From assembly GCA_027623585.1 (NCBI GenBank), contig JAQBVK010000071.1:1-9634 (forward strand): a DNA stretch of 9,634 bases, written 5' to 3'. Positions 1-7,213 of this stretch are shown piece after piece; the stretch's first letter is position 1; each line of letters opens with the position of its first letter. The stretch comes from Planctomycetota bacterium. GTDB lineage: Bacteria > Planctomycetota > UBA1135. A model generated the notes under the pieces. The model ran no database searches. It was given only the letters and a program-made list of their open reading frames with translations, and was not told the DNA's origin. A program made the position numbers and the translations under genes.

Positions 1-323
1 ATCTTGCCCCACACCAAGCGGTCGCCGTCGTAGAGATCGAGCAGCCACGCGCCGACCGTGTCCATGAGCAAGGCGCCGATGGCGTAACCGAGCAGCGCGC
101 CGAGCACCGAGCCGGCGGTGGTAATCGCCGCGTAGCGCAGCGCGCGCTGCGGACGTCCGGCGCCCATCGCCATCAGCAGCGGATCGGGCGGGATCGGAAA
201 GAAGGAGGACTCGATGAAGGCGAGCCCGAACAACGCGGCTTCCGCTCGCGGTTTGTCTGCGAAGCCGAGCATCCAGCGATAGGCGCGGCGTAGCGGTGCG
301 GTCAGCGGATGCAGCAGCCGCAA
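1..323 (-). CDS. DedA/YqaA-family (SNARE-associated) membrane protein, partial
   Basis: The first 107 codons are present; the C-terminus lies beyond the left edge. The segment FIESSFFPIPPD, at about residues 39-50, followed by a GR-P-RA-RYA stretch and a glycine-rich hydrophobic segment (GSVLGALLGYAIG), is typical of the YqaA branch of the DedA / SNARE-associated family. These are inner-membrane proteins linked to membrane homeostasis and proposed lipid or ion transport; the substrate here cannot be told. I chose the TTG start at 321-323 because an AGGAG (minus strand, 336-332) lies 8 bases upstream, inside the end of recJ. The TTG sits 3 bases after the recJ stop, so the two genes are almost certainly co-transcribed and possibly translationally coupled. 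A later in-frame ATG would remove the N-terminal basic segment. Family membership is fairly sure; function is not. Confidence 0.8.
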   Translation of the reverse strand, partial: MRLLHPLTAPLRRAYRWMLGFADKPRAEAALFGLAFIESSFFPIPPDPLLMAMGAGRPQRALRYAAITTAGSVLGALLGYAIGALLMDTVGAWLLDLYDGDRLVWGK

Positions 324-326
324 GCC

Positions 327-2069
327 TCAGGCTCCTGCGCGCAGATCGCGCAGCGTCCATTCCACCGAGCGGCGGCCGCGGAAGTCGCTGACGCCGACGG
401 TCACGGCCGCGTCCACGCGATTGCCGGCTTGCAGCGGGCGCAACCGTCCCATCATGCGCCAAGCCAAAGCTCGCATCTCGACGCCGTTGCGCTCGAGTAG
501 CAGCTCGGCGTGGATGCCGTCGTTACCGATCGGGCGCGGGTCGCGCGCCAAGCGGACATCCGAACAGAGAAACACCGGCTCGGGAAATCCTTCCCCATAC
601 GGAGCCAGCGTGGCGAGGGAGAGCGCGGCCTCGAGATCGGTTTCGCCGGGCGAGATTTCGCCATCGAGCGCCAATTCGGGCGCCAGAACTGCCGCCGAAG
701 AGGCCGCCGCGCGCTGGAGCGCAGCAGCGATGAGCGGAGCCGCAGCCGGGTCGAAGTGGAATCCCGCCGCGCGCGCGTGCCCGCCGTAGCCGCTGAGGTG
801 TTCGGCGGCGGAGTCCAAGAGTTCGACGAGGTTCGAGCCTTCGGGCGCGCGCGCGCTGCCGCGTGCGACGCCGGGCATACATTCAGCCCACAGTAAGGTC
901 GGTAACCCGGTCCGCTCGAGCACTTGCCCGGCGACGACGCCGAGCACGCCGAAGTGCGCCTGATGGCGGCCCGCGAAGATCACGCCGCTTCCCGCCGCGC
1001 GTTGGGCGGCGATGTCGGGCTCCAGACTGGTGAGTTCGCGTTCCTGCACCGCGCGCCGCTCCACGTTCATCGCATCGAGTTCCGTGGCGAGGGCCTGAGC
1101 GTCGCGCGCGTCGCGCGCCGCGAGCACGCGAAAGGCAAGTTCGGCGCGTCCCAGCCGCCCGGCCGCGTTCAGCCGCGGGGCGATGCGGAAGGCGAGATCT
1201 TGCGCGGTTGGAACGCCGCGGATCTTGGAAACGCCCATCAGTGCGCGCATGCCGGGCAGTCCGCTATCGCCCAAGGCGCGCAAGCCGCAGGCGACCAAGG
1301 CCCGATTCGGGCCGGTCAAAGGCATCACATCGGCCACGGTCGCGAGCGCGGCGAGGCCGAGGGTGTCATGAAGGAAAGTTCGCGCGGAGGGCGGCATCGC
1401 GCCCGGCTGCGTGCCGTGCCGCCGGCGCAGCACGCCCCACGCGAATAACCACGCCGTCGCGGTGCCGCAGAAATGGGGAAAAATTACATCCGGCGTGAGC
1501 CAGGGATTCACCAACGCGGTGCAGCGCGGCAGCGTCGCGCCGGGCAAGTGGTGATCGAGCACGACGACGTCGATCCCGCGATCGGCCAAGGCCGCGAGGG
1601 GTTCATGCGCGCTGGTGCCGTTGTCGACCGCGATCACCAACCCGGCGCCGCAACGTTCGGCGGTCTCTAGTGAACGCGCTCCGAAGGAGTAGCCGTCGGT
1701 GAGCCGGTCCGGCACGAACACCTCGCAGCGCGCGCCGAGTTGTTCGCAGAGGAAGTGCAGCAGCACCGCTCCGCAGGTGCCGTCCACGTCGTAATCGCCG
1801 TGGATCAGAATGTTGCGCCCGGAGGCGGCGGCGCGCTCGATCGCGTCCGCGGCTGCGTCGAAGTTCGGCAAGCGCTCCGGTACCGGCAGCGTGAGCAGCG
1901 AAGGCCGCAGGAAGGCCTCTATTTCGGCCTCGGGGATGCCGCGCTGCGCCAGGACCGTTGCCGCGAGCGGATGCAGCCCGTGCCGCGCCTCAGCGTTGCG
2001 ACGCGCCGCCGCAGTGACCTCGCCGCGCATCCTCCAGCGGTATTGCGGCGCGACGGAGGCGGTTAGCAC
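327..2069 (-). CDS. recJ: Single-stranded-DNA-specific exonuclease RecJ
   Basis: RecJ is a 5'-3' single-strand DNA exonuclease of the DHH phosphoesterase superfamily, acting in recombination and in mismatch and base-excision repair. The 580-residue product matches the usual length (E. coli RecJ has 577). Visible motifs are GDYDVDG (91-97), VDNG (148-151), DHH (172-174), TVADVMP (244-250), then PRLNAAGRL, and GYGGHARAAGF of the DHHA1 domain, followed by the C-terminal OB-like region. The aspartates and histidines that bind the metal ions are present. The frame stays open far upstream, antisense to selA, but RecJ homology begins near QYRWRM. I therefore take GTG at 2067-2069, which has a TAGAAT hexamer 7 bases upstream and no clear Shine-Dalgarno. 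ATG at codon 14 is an alternative. The gene is divergent from selA and leads an operon with the DedA-like gene. Confidence 0.95.
   Translation of the reverse strand: MLTASVAPQYRWRMRGEVTAAARRNAEARHGLHPLAATVLAQRGIPEAEIEAFLRPSLLTLPVPERLPNFDAAADAIERAAASGRNILIHGDYDVDGTCGAVLLHFLCEQLGARCEVFVPDRLTDGYSFGARSLETAERCGAGLVIAVDNGTSAHEPLAALADRGIDVVVLDHHLPGATLPRCTALVNPWLTPDVIFPHFCGTATAWLFAWGVLRRRHGTQPGAMPPSARTFLHDTLGLAALATVADVMPLTGPNRALVACGLRALGDSGLPGMRALMGVSKIRGVPTAQDLAFRIAPRLNAAGRLGRAELAFRVLAARDARDAQALATELDAMNVERRAVQERELTSLEPDIAAQRAAGSGVIFAGRHQAHFGVLGVVAGQVLERTGLPTLLWAECMPGVARGSARAPEGSNLVELLDSAAEHLSGYGGHARAAGFHFDPAAAPLIAAALQRAAASSAAVLAPELALDGEISPGETDLEAALSLATLAPYGEGFPEPVFLCSDVRLARDPRPIGNDGIHAELLLERNGVEMRALAWRMMGRLRPLQAGNRVDAAVTVGVSDFRGRRSVEWTLRDLRAGA
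332..336 (-). promoter_or_regulatory. Shine-Dalgarno of the DedA-like gene
   Basis: AGGAG on the minus strand lies within the last codons of recJ, 8 bases before the TTG start at 323. It decides the non-ATG start of the downstream membrane protein gene. Confidence 0.6.
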
Positions 2070-2072
2070 GCG

Positions 2073-2078
2073 TAGGAT
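2073..2078 (+). promoter_or_regulatory. Candidate -10 element of selA
   Basis: TAGGAT ends 6 bases before the selA GTG at 2085, the spacing of a leaderless promoter. No convincing -35 is found at 16-18 bp; a TTGCGG at 2043-2048 is too far away (24 bp). The same geometry occurs at selD and lexA. Confidence 0.4.
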
Positions 2079-2082
2079 TCTA
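2077..2082 (-). promoter_or_regulatory. Candidate -10 element of recJ
   Basis: TAGAAT on the minus strand ends 7 bases before the recJ GTG, so transcription would begin at or next to the start codon (leaderless mRNA). No good -35 hexamer is seen at 16-18 bp. It shares two bases (2077-2078) with the selA -10 candidate on the other strand. Confidence 0.4.
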
Positions 2083-2084
2083 GG

Positions 2085-3467
2085 GTGGCCGCACCTGTGA
2101 GTCCGCAGCGCATTCCGCCGATGCACCTCGTCCTCGATGCGGAGGAGGCCGGTGCGCTTGCTCTCCACCACGACCGCGAGTCGCTGCGGCGCGCTTGCGA
2201 GCGCGTGATGGACGAAGAACGTGCGACGCTGCGCGCTGGCGGCGTTTTCGGCGGCCTGAACGAAGGCTTTTGGGCGCGGGTGCGCGCGGTGCTGGAGGTC
2301 CTTCCCGGCCTCAAGACGCGTCGCGCGATCAACGCCACGGGAGTGGTGCTGCACACCAACCTGGGGCGCGCTCCGTGGCCTGCGGAGGCCGCGCATGCCG
2401 TGGCCAATGCCGCAGGCGTCTCCATGGTCGAGGTGGACCGAGCGAGCGGCAAGCGCGGCCGCCGCGAGAGCGCCGTTTCGGACTTGTTGGTGCGCGTGAC
2501 CGGAGCCGAAGCCGGCATCGCGGTCAACAACAACGCTGCCGCATTGCTGCTGGCGGTCGCCGCGTTGGCGCGGGGCCGCAAGGCGGTGGTGGCTCGGCGT
2601 GAGTTGGTCGAGATCGGCGGTTCTTATCGCATGCCTGAGGTGGTGGCGGCGGCGGGCGCCGAAATGGTGGCGATCGGCACGACCAACCGCGTGCATTTGA
2701 GCGATTACGAGCAGGCGATCGCGGACCCGGAGGTGGCTTGCGTCCTGAAAGTGCATCCGAGCAACTTCAGCATCGAGGGCTTCACCGGCGAGCCGCCGCT
2801 CGAAGAACTTTCGGCGCTGTGCCGTTCGCGTGGATTGCCTTTGGCGTACGACCTCGGTTCCGGCGTCTTAGTCGGTGCCGAGTGGCCGGCGCTGGCGGGG
2901 GAGCCGACCGTGGCCGATGCGCTCGCACGCGGCTGCGACATCGTGACCTTCAGCGGCGACAAGTTACTCGGCGGACCGCAGGCCGGACTCATCGTCGGCG
3001 CGAAACCGCTGGTCGAGCGCTTGCGTCGCGACATGCTCACACGCTGCTTGCGCCTCGACAAGGCGATGCTCGCCGCACTCGAGGCAGTGCTCTCGATTCA
3101 CGCGCTCGGCCCTGATGCCGCGGTGCGGCGCATCCCCGCGCTCGCGCGTCTTTCGCTCACCGCCGAAGAGTTGCGGCCGCGCGCTGAGGCGCTCGCCGCC
3201 GCGCTCGACGGCCGCGCTTTCGGATGGAGCGCGCGTGCAGTCACTTGCGAGAGCCGCGTCGGCAGCGGCGCCTCACCGACCGCCGGCGTGCCCTCGTGGG
3301 GCGTGCAACTCGCCGCGTCGGATGCGTCGGGCGAACAGATGGCGGCGCACCTGCGCAGCCTGGAGCCGCCGATCTTCGCGCGCGTGCAGGACGATGGGCT
3401 GTTGCTCGACCTGCGCACGCTCGGCGAACAAGATTTGGTCGAACTGCAGGCCCTGTTGTTGGCCTGA
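2085..3467 (+). CDS. selA: L-seryl-tRNA(Sec) selenium transferase SelA
   Basis: SelA is a PLP enzyme that converts Ser-tRNA(Sec) to Sec-tRNA(Sec) with selenophosphate. The 460-residue protein aligns through its full length with the family (E. coli 463). Visible are INATGVVLHTNLGRA (82-96), the VNNNAAALLLA stretch (148-158), RRELVEIGGSYRMPEV (171-186), GTTNR (198-202), KVHPSNFSIEGFT (222-234), DLGSG (256-260) and FSGDKLLGGPQAG (289-301). K293 is the predicted PLP lysine. The GTG start at 2085 keeps the N-terminal segment IPPMHLVL, which resembles LPAIDRLL of E. coli SelA; ATG at 2121 would cut into it. The gene is divergent from recJ and convergent with the sensor kinase. Its substrate tRNA and selenophosphate come from selC and selD about 2.7-3.7 kb downstream. 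Confidence 0.97.
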   Translation: MAAPVSPQRIPPMHLVLDAEEAGALALHHDRESLRRACERVMDEERATLRAGGVFGGLNEGFWARVRAVLEVLPGLKTRRAINATGVVLHTNLGRAPWPAEAAHAVANAAGVSMVEVDRASGKRGRRESAVSDLLVRVTGAEAGIAVNNNAAALLLAVAALARGRKAVVARRELVEIGGSYRMPEVVAAAGAEMVAIGTTNRVHLSDYEQAIADPEVACVLKVHPSNFSIEGFTGEPPLEELSALCRSRGLPLAYDLGSGVLVGAEWPALAGEPTVADALARGCDIVTFSGDKLLGGPQAGLIVGAKPLVERLRRDMLTRCLRLDKAMLAALEAVLSIHALGPDAAVRRIPALARLSLTAEELRPRAEALAAALDGRAFGWSARAVTCESRVGSGASPTAGVPSWGVQLAASDASGEQMAAHLRSLEPPIFARVQDDGLLLDLRTLGEQDLVELQALLLA

Positions 3468-3470
3468 GCG

Positions 3471-3484
3471 GCGCCATTCGGCGC
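3471..3484. terminator. Weak hairpin between convergent selA and kinase genes
   Basis: GCGCC and GGCGC form a 5-bp stem with the 4-base loop ATTC in the 28-bp gap between the two stop codons. No U-tract follows on either strand, so this is at best a weak bidirectional terminator. Confidence 0.25.
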
Positions 3485-3495
3485 ACCTGCGCGGT

Positions 3496-6054
3496 CTACT
3501 TGACGCTCACCGCGCGCCCGAGCCATCGCTCCAGCATCGCGTGGAATTCGTCCTGGCGCAGCGGTTTCGACAGGTAATCGCTCATGCCTGCAGCCATGCA
3601 CTTCTCGCGGTCGCCCACCATCGCGTTCGCGGTCAGCGCAACGATCGGGAGTTGCGATGCGACGCCGCCCAGCGCGCGAATCTTACGAGTGGCCTCGTAG
3701 CCGTCCATCTCGGGCATCTGGCAATCCATCAACACCAAGTCGTAGGTGTTTTGCTTCACCTTGTCGATAGCTTCGGCGCCATTGGTGGCGACGTCGGCAA
3801 GGAATCCAGCGCGCTCCAGCATCTTCAACGCCAGTTTGCGGTTCACCGGATTGTCTTCGGCGAGGAGCAGGCGCTCACGCGCTTGAGGCCGCGCTTCGGT
3901 CGCCGCTTTGACGACGGTGGGCGGAACACTTGCGCTGGGTTCTTCCGCGCCTTGCGGCGCCGGCGCGCTCACCAGTCGCGACATCTCTTGTCTCAGGAGC
4001 GCGAGCCTGATCGGCTTCGAGTTCCAGGATTGAAAGCCTGCCGCTCGCGCTTCGCTGCTGTCGTGGAAGTCGTGATAGGACGACAGCAGCATCAGACGCG
4101 TGGCGTCGTTGCGGTGGTCGGCGCGAATCATGCGACCGAGTTCGAGCCCGCTCTTGCCGGGCATGCATTGGTCGGTCCACACGCAGAAGAACGGATCGCC
4201 CGACTCCGCGGCTTCACTCACCTTCGCGAGCGCCTGCTCCGCGGACTCCGCGACTTCGTAACGACAGCCTAGCCGGCGCGCCTGCCCGGCCAGCACCCGG
4301 CGGTTGACCTCCACGTCGTCCACCACCAATACGCGGCGTCCGACCAAGACGTCGGCGACCTCGGGCTGCGTTGCGGCCGCCGTGTCGCGCATGAAGACGG
4401 CCTCGAAGAAGAAGCAGGAACCCTTGCCAGGACTGCTCTCCACCTCCAGTTCTCCGCCCATCAATTGCACGAGCTGGCGCGAGATCGCGAGTCCGAGCCC
4501 GGTGCCGCCGTAGCGTCGCGTGGTGGACGAGTCGGCTTGCACGAACTTTTGGAACAAGCGCGCGCGGGCCTCCTCCGAGACGCCGATGCCGGTGTCTCGC
4601 ATCTCGAAGCGCAGGCGCGTGGCTCCTTCGGCCCCACCTTCCAGAGCGGAAACTTCGAGCGTGACCTGCCCGCTCTCGGTGAACTTGATCGCGTTGCTGG
4701 CCAAGTTGAGAAGCACCTGGCGCAGACGCAGCGGGTCGCCCACCAGGCGCGTGTTCACGCTGGGACGCGCAAACGCGTTCCATTCGAGCCCTTTCTCGGC
4801 GGCCTTCGGCGACAGGCCGTCCTGCACGCCTTCGAGAACGTCGATGAGATCGAAGGGCACGACTTCGAGTTCGATGCGGCCGGCTTCGATCTTCGACAAG
4901 TCCAGAATGTCGTTGATCAAGTGCAGGAGGTTCTCCGCGCAATCGTGCACCGTGAGTAGGCAGTCGCGCTGCTCCGACAGCAGCTCGCCTTGCAGCGCCA
5001 ACTCGGTCATGCCGAGAATGCCGTTCATCGGCGTGCGAATCTCATGGCTCATCGTGGCCAAGAATTCACTCTTCAGCCGGCTCGCCTCCAACGCTTCATG
5101 CGTCGCGCGGCGCAACTGCTCCTCGATGGCGACGTGCATGCTGACGTCGGAGAGGCATAGCACGAAGCCGTCCTGACTGGTGGTGACGCGCGCGTCGAAG
5201 AAGGCGCCGGTGACCGGATGCTTCACGCGCAACGCATTCTCCGTGGAGACGTAGGAGAGCCCCGTCAGGGTCTCGACGTCCAACACCTCCACTCCCAGCA
5301 AGGCCGCGAGACCATGTCCGGATTCCTCGAGCGACTTCCGCAAGGCCTTGGACGCCGGATTCTCGTTCCGAGCGCGCACGCTGCGCTTCCCGGCCTCGGT
5401 TTCGTAGATCGACACCGCCTCCGTGAGGCTGCCGATCGCGTTGCCGAGCGCGCGCTCGGCATCGCCTTGACGCTGACGTTCGCGGCCCAGCATCGCCATC
5501 CATGAATTCGTGATCGCCAGCGTCGCGAGCACCGCGGTGGCGACGATCAGGAAGTTCCAAGGATTCTGCAGACTCTCCGGCACCATGTGCGGGATCACGC
5601 CGACGCTGTATTCCCATACCGCGTACCCGGCCAGGCCCGCGACCGTGAGCAACACGGTGATCGTGGCGCCACGGAGTCCGAAGAGATAACAGCCGAGCAG
5701 AGGGCTGAGCAGCAGCCATGCGCTGGCTGGACTGCGTAAGCCGCCGCCGACGTAGAGAGTGCCGAAGATCGCGCCCATCAGGCCGAGCACGATGACCCAG
5801 CCCCAGGTGTAGGAGCTCTTTCGCCGACCGAGTTGAACCAGAGCCGTGAGGTTCAAGAGCTCGGCGATCGTGAGCACCCACGCCGCGGTCGGAAGCTTCA
5901 GATAGGCATAGAGCAGGATGAACGGCGGGCCGAGCGCTAGCAGGCGCAAACCCACCGAAATGGCCATGCTGCGACGCGTCTGCTCGTCGTAGTCGGCGGC
6001 GACGAAGGCGTCTTGCAGCCGCTCGCTCACTCGGGATAGGGTGCTCGTGCGCAT
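3496..6054 (-). CDS. Membrane-bound hybrid sensor histidine kinase with two receiver domains
   Basis: An 852-residue hybrid two-component kinase. Residues 35-186 hold about five or six hydrophobic segments with short loops and no recognisable extracellular sensor domain. Residues 195-310 look like a degenerate PAS domain. HisKA follows with SHEIRTPMNG (336-345; H337 is the phosphorylated histidine), then HATPase_c with N454, DTGIG (487-491) and GGTGLGL (516-522). Receiver 1 (about 573-692) has D579/D580, phosphoacceptor D628 and K680. Receiver 2 (about 728-848) has E733/D734, D777, T808 and K830. Both receivers look intact. There is no HPt domain and no DNA-binding domain, so a separate phosphotransfer partner is expected; none is in the window. 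The ATG at 6054 overlaps the stop of a four-codon leader. The ligand is unknown; the position between selA and selD invites, but does not prove, a selenium or redox role. Confidence 0.95.
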   Translation of the reverse strand: MRTSTLSRVSERLQDAFVAADYDEQTRRSMAISVGLRLLALGPPFILLYAYLKLPTAAWVLTIAELLNLTALVQLGRRKSSYTWGWVIVLGLMGAIFGTLYVGGGLRSPASAWLLLSPLLGCYLFGLRGATITVLLTVAGLAGYAVWEYSVGVIPHMVPESLQNPWNFLIVATAVLATLAITNSWMAMLGRERQRQGDAERALGNAIGSLTEAVSIYETEAGKRSVRARNENPASKALRKSLEESGHGLAALLGVEVLDVETLTGLSYVSTENALRVKHPVTGAFFDARVTTSQDGFVLCLSDVSMHVAIEEQLRRATHEALEASRLKSEFLATMSHEIRTPMNGILGMTELALQGELLSEQRDCLLTVHDCAENLLHLINDILDLSKIEAGRIELEVVPFDLIDVLEGVQDGLSPKAAEKGLEWNAFARPSVNTRLVGDPLRLRQVLLNLASNAIKFTESGQVTLEVSALEGGAEGATRLRFEMRDTGIGVSEEARARLFQKFVQADSSTTRRYGGTGLGLAISRQLVQLMGGELEVESSPGKGSCFFFEAVFMRDTAAATQPEVADVLVGRRVLVVDDVEVNRRVLAGQARRLGCRYEVAESAEQALAKVSEAAESGDPFFCVWTDQCMPGKSGLELGRMIRADHRNDATRLMLLSSYHDFHDSSEARAAGFQSWNSKPIRLALLRQEMSRLVSAPAPQGAEEPSASVPPTVVKAATEARPQARERLLLAEDNPVNRKLALKMLERAGFLADVATNGAEAIDKVKQNTYDLVLMDCQMPEMDGYEATRKIRALGGVASQLPIVALTANAMVGDREKCMAAGMSDYLSKPLRQDEFHAMLERWLGRAVSVK

Positions 6055-6068
6055 CAGGGCTGCGGCAT
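6054..6068 (-). other. Four-codon leader ORF overlapping the kinase start
   Basis: ATG-CCG-CAG-CCC-TGA (minus strand, 6068-6054) shares its final A with the kinase ATG in the arrangement TGATG. The strong purine run GGGAGGAGG (6078-6070) lies just before this small frame and some 15 bases from the kinase ATG. Reinitiation or coupling is possible, but so short a frame may be chance. Confidence 0.3.
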
Positions 6069-6069
6069 G

Positions 6070-6078
6070 CCTCCTCCC
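6070..6078 (-). promoter_or_regulatory. Shine-Dalgarno upstream of the kinase gene
   Basis: GGGAGGAGG on the minus strand is a near-perfect anti-16S match. Its distance to the annotated kinase ATG is long (15 bases), which fits better with initiation at the mini-ORF ATG at 6068 followed by reinitiation. Confidence 0.5.
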
Positions 6079-6087
6079 ATCGGCTGC

Positions 6088-6102
6088 AGGGCAAGCTGCC
6101 CT
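6088..6102. repeat. Inverted repeat in the kinase-selD divergent gap
   Basis: AGGGCA and TGCCCT form a perfect 6-bp inverted repeat around AGC. Its last base is the first base of the selD -35 candidate, so it could be an operator acting on selD, on the kinase, or on both. It could also be chance in GC-rich DNA. Confidence 0.3.
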
Positions 6103-6130
6103 TGAGCCCCTGCTCCCACCCTCCTAAGTT
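6102..6130 (+). promoter_or_regulatory. Candidate selD promoter (leaderless)
   Basis: TTGAGC (6102-6107), 17 bp, TAAGTT (6125-6130), then 6 bases to the selD ATG at 6137. The -35 matches four of six consensus positions and the spacing is ideal. The short interval to ATG and the lack of a Shine-Dalgarno predict a leaderless transcript. Confidence 0.5.
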
Positions 6131-6136
6131 GGCCCC

Positions 6137-7168
6137 ATGACCCGGAAACGCCTGACCGAATACGCCGACAGCGCTGGGTGAGCGGCGAAGATCCCTCAGG
6201 GGGTGCTCGGGCAGGTCCTGCGCCGAGTCGCTCCCGCTGCCGTCTCGCCCGACCTCCTGGCCGGGTTCGAGAACTTCGACGATGCCGGAGCCGTGCGCCT
6301 CGGCCCCGGGCGGGTGGGCCTGTACACGGTGGACTTTTTCCCGCCGGTGGTGGACGACCCCTGGGGCTACGGCGCGATCGCGGCGGCGAACTCGCTGTCC
6401 GACATCTACGCCTGCGGCGGCGAGGCCAAGGTGGTCTTGAACCTAGCCGGCCTGCCGGAGGACTGGGACGATTCCATTCTCCACCCGCTCTTCGACGGCG
6501 CGGTGGCCAAGGTCATGGAAGCGGGAGCATTGTGGGTGGGCGGACACTCGGTGCGCGCAAAGGAGCCGTTGTTCGGCTTCGCGGTGTTCGGGGAAGTCGC
6601 CGAAGCCGAGCGCATCGGCCACGACGGCGCGCGGGCCGGGGATCGATTGTTCCTCACCAAACCGGTCGGAGCGGGTTCGATCACCACCGGCATCAAGAAG
6701 GAGCGCACCAGCGCCGAGGATGCGCGCGCGGCGATGGAGACGATGGCGCGCTTGAATCGCTCGGGTGCGCGCGCTGCACGCGCCGGGGGCGTGAGGTGCG
6801 CGACCGACGTCACGGGTTTTGGGCTGCTCGGCCACGCCGCCAACCTCGCACAGGCTTCCGGTGTGGAGTTCCGCATCGAGGCCACGCGCGTTCCGCTCTA
6901 CTCCGGCGCCGAAGCGCTGGCGCGCGACGGCATCTACAGCGGTGGATCGGCGCGCGGGCGGGACGCGCTCGGCGCGCGGGTGGTGGTGGATTCCGGTGTG
7001 GCGGAGTGGCGTGCGGCGATCGGCTTCGACGCCGAAACCAGCGGCGGCCTGTTGTTGTGCGTGCCTGAAGCGGGCGTGGCGGCCTTCCGCGCCGCGTTCC
7101 CGGCCGGAGAAGTGCCGGTGGAGATCGGCGAAGTCCGTAGCGGAGCCGCGCGGGTGCGCCTAACCTAG
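6137..7168 (+). CDS. selD: Selenide, water dikinase SelD, selenocysteine-containing (TGA at codon 15)
   Basis: SelD makes selenophosphate from selenide and ATP, the selenium donor for SelA. Reading through the TGA at 6179-6181 gives 343 residues (E. coli 347). The N-terminus RLTEYADSAGUAAKIP aligns with RLTQYSHGAGCGCKIS of E. coli, putting Sec15 at catalytic Cys17 and K18 at Lys20. Other landmarks are ENFDDAG (45-51), TVDFFPPVVDDPWGYG (64-79), WVGGHS (133-138), TDVTGFGLLGH (223-233) and DAETSGGLLL (298-307). Sec-containing SelD is known in other bacteria (e.g. Haemophilus). A conventional caller would begin at GTG 6203, losing the active-site loop. A SECIS-like hairpin follows the TGA. selC lies 45 bases downstream and the ligase gene beyond, probably in one transcript. 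A true nonsense mutation is unlikely because homology continues on both sides of the TGA and selA and selC are nearby. Confidence 0.95.
6206..6227 (+). promoter_or_regulatory. Candidate bacterial SECIS hairpin in selD mRNA
   Basis: CUCGG (6206-6210) pairs with CCGAG (6223-6227) and GCAG (6211-6214) with CUGC (6218-6221), with one unpaired G at 6222 and apical loop GUC. The apex GCAGGUC is identical to that of the E. coli fdhF SECIS, where the loop GGUC contacts SelB. The loop lies about 33 bases after the UGA, near the upper end of the range accepted for bacterial SECIS elements. Confidence 0.65.
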
Positions 7169-7213
7169 GCATGCGAGTTGCCTTCCTGGACACCGTTCAG
7201 TCGGCGCGCGCGG

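Noticed and set aside
2070..2756. Upstream extension of the recJ reading frame by some 229 codons
   Set aside because: It runs antisense through the clearly conserved selA 5' region, has no RecJ similarity and would make RecJ far too long.
3115..4272. Long plus-strand open frame (385 codons) across selA and the kinase 3' end
   Set aside because: Arg/Ala-rich shadow frame crossing two well-supported genes, with no recognisable domain.
5096..6094. Second minus-strand open frame (332 codons) within the kinase gene
   Set aside because: Out-of-frame Arg/Ser/Gly-rich composition and overlap with the transmembrane region of the kinase.
6179..6181. TGA in selD as a nonsense mutation making a pseudogene
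   Set aside because: Conserved sequence continues on both sides, the position is the catalytic Cys/Sec site, and Sec machinery genes adjoin it.
6203..7168. selD beginning at GTG 6203
   Set aside because: It lacks the conserved active-site loop and glycine-rich start of SelD; the in-frame TGA fits a Sec codon and an ATG lies upstream with a promoter.
7169..7213. Possible promoter or terminator between selD and selC
   Set aside because: No hairpin with U-tract and no paired -35/-10 hexamers could be found in the 45 bases.
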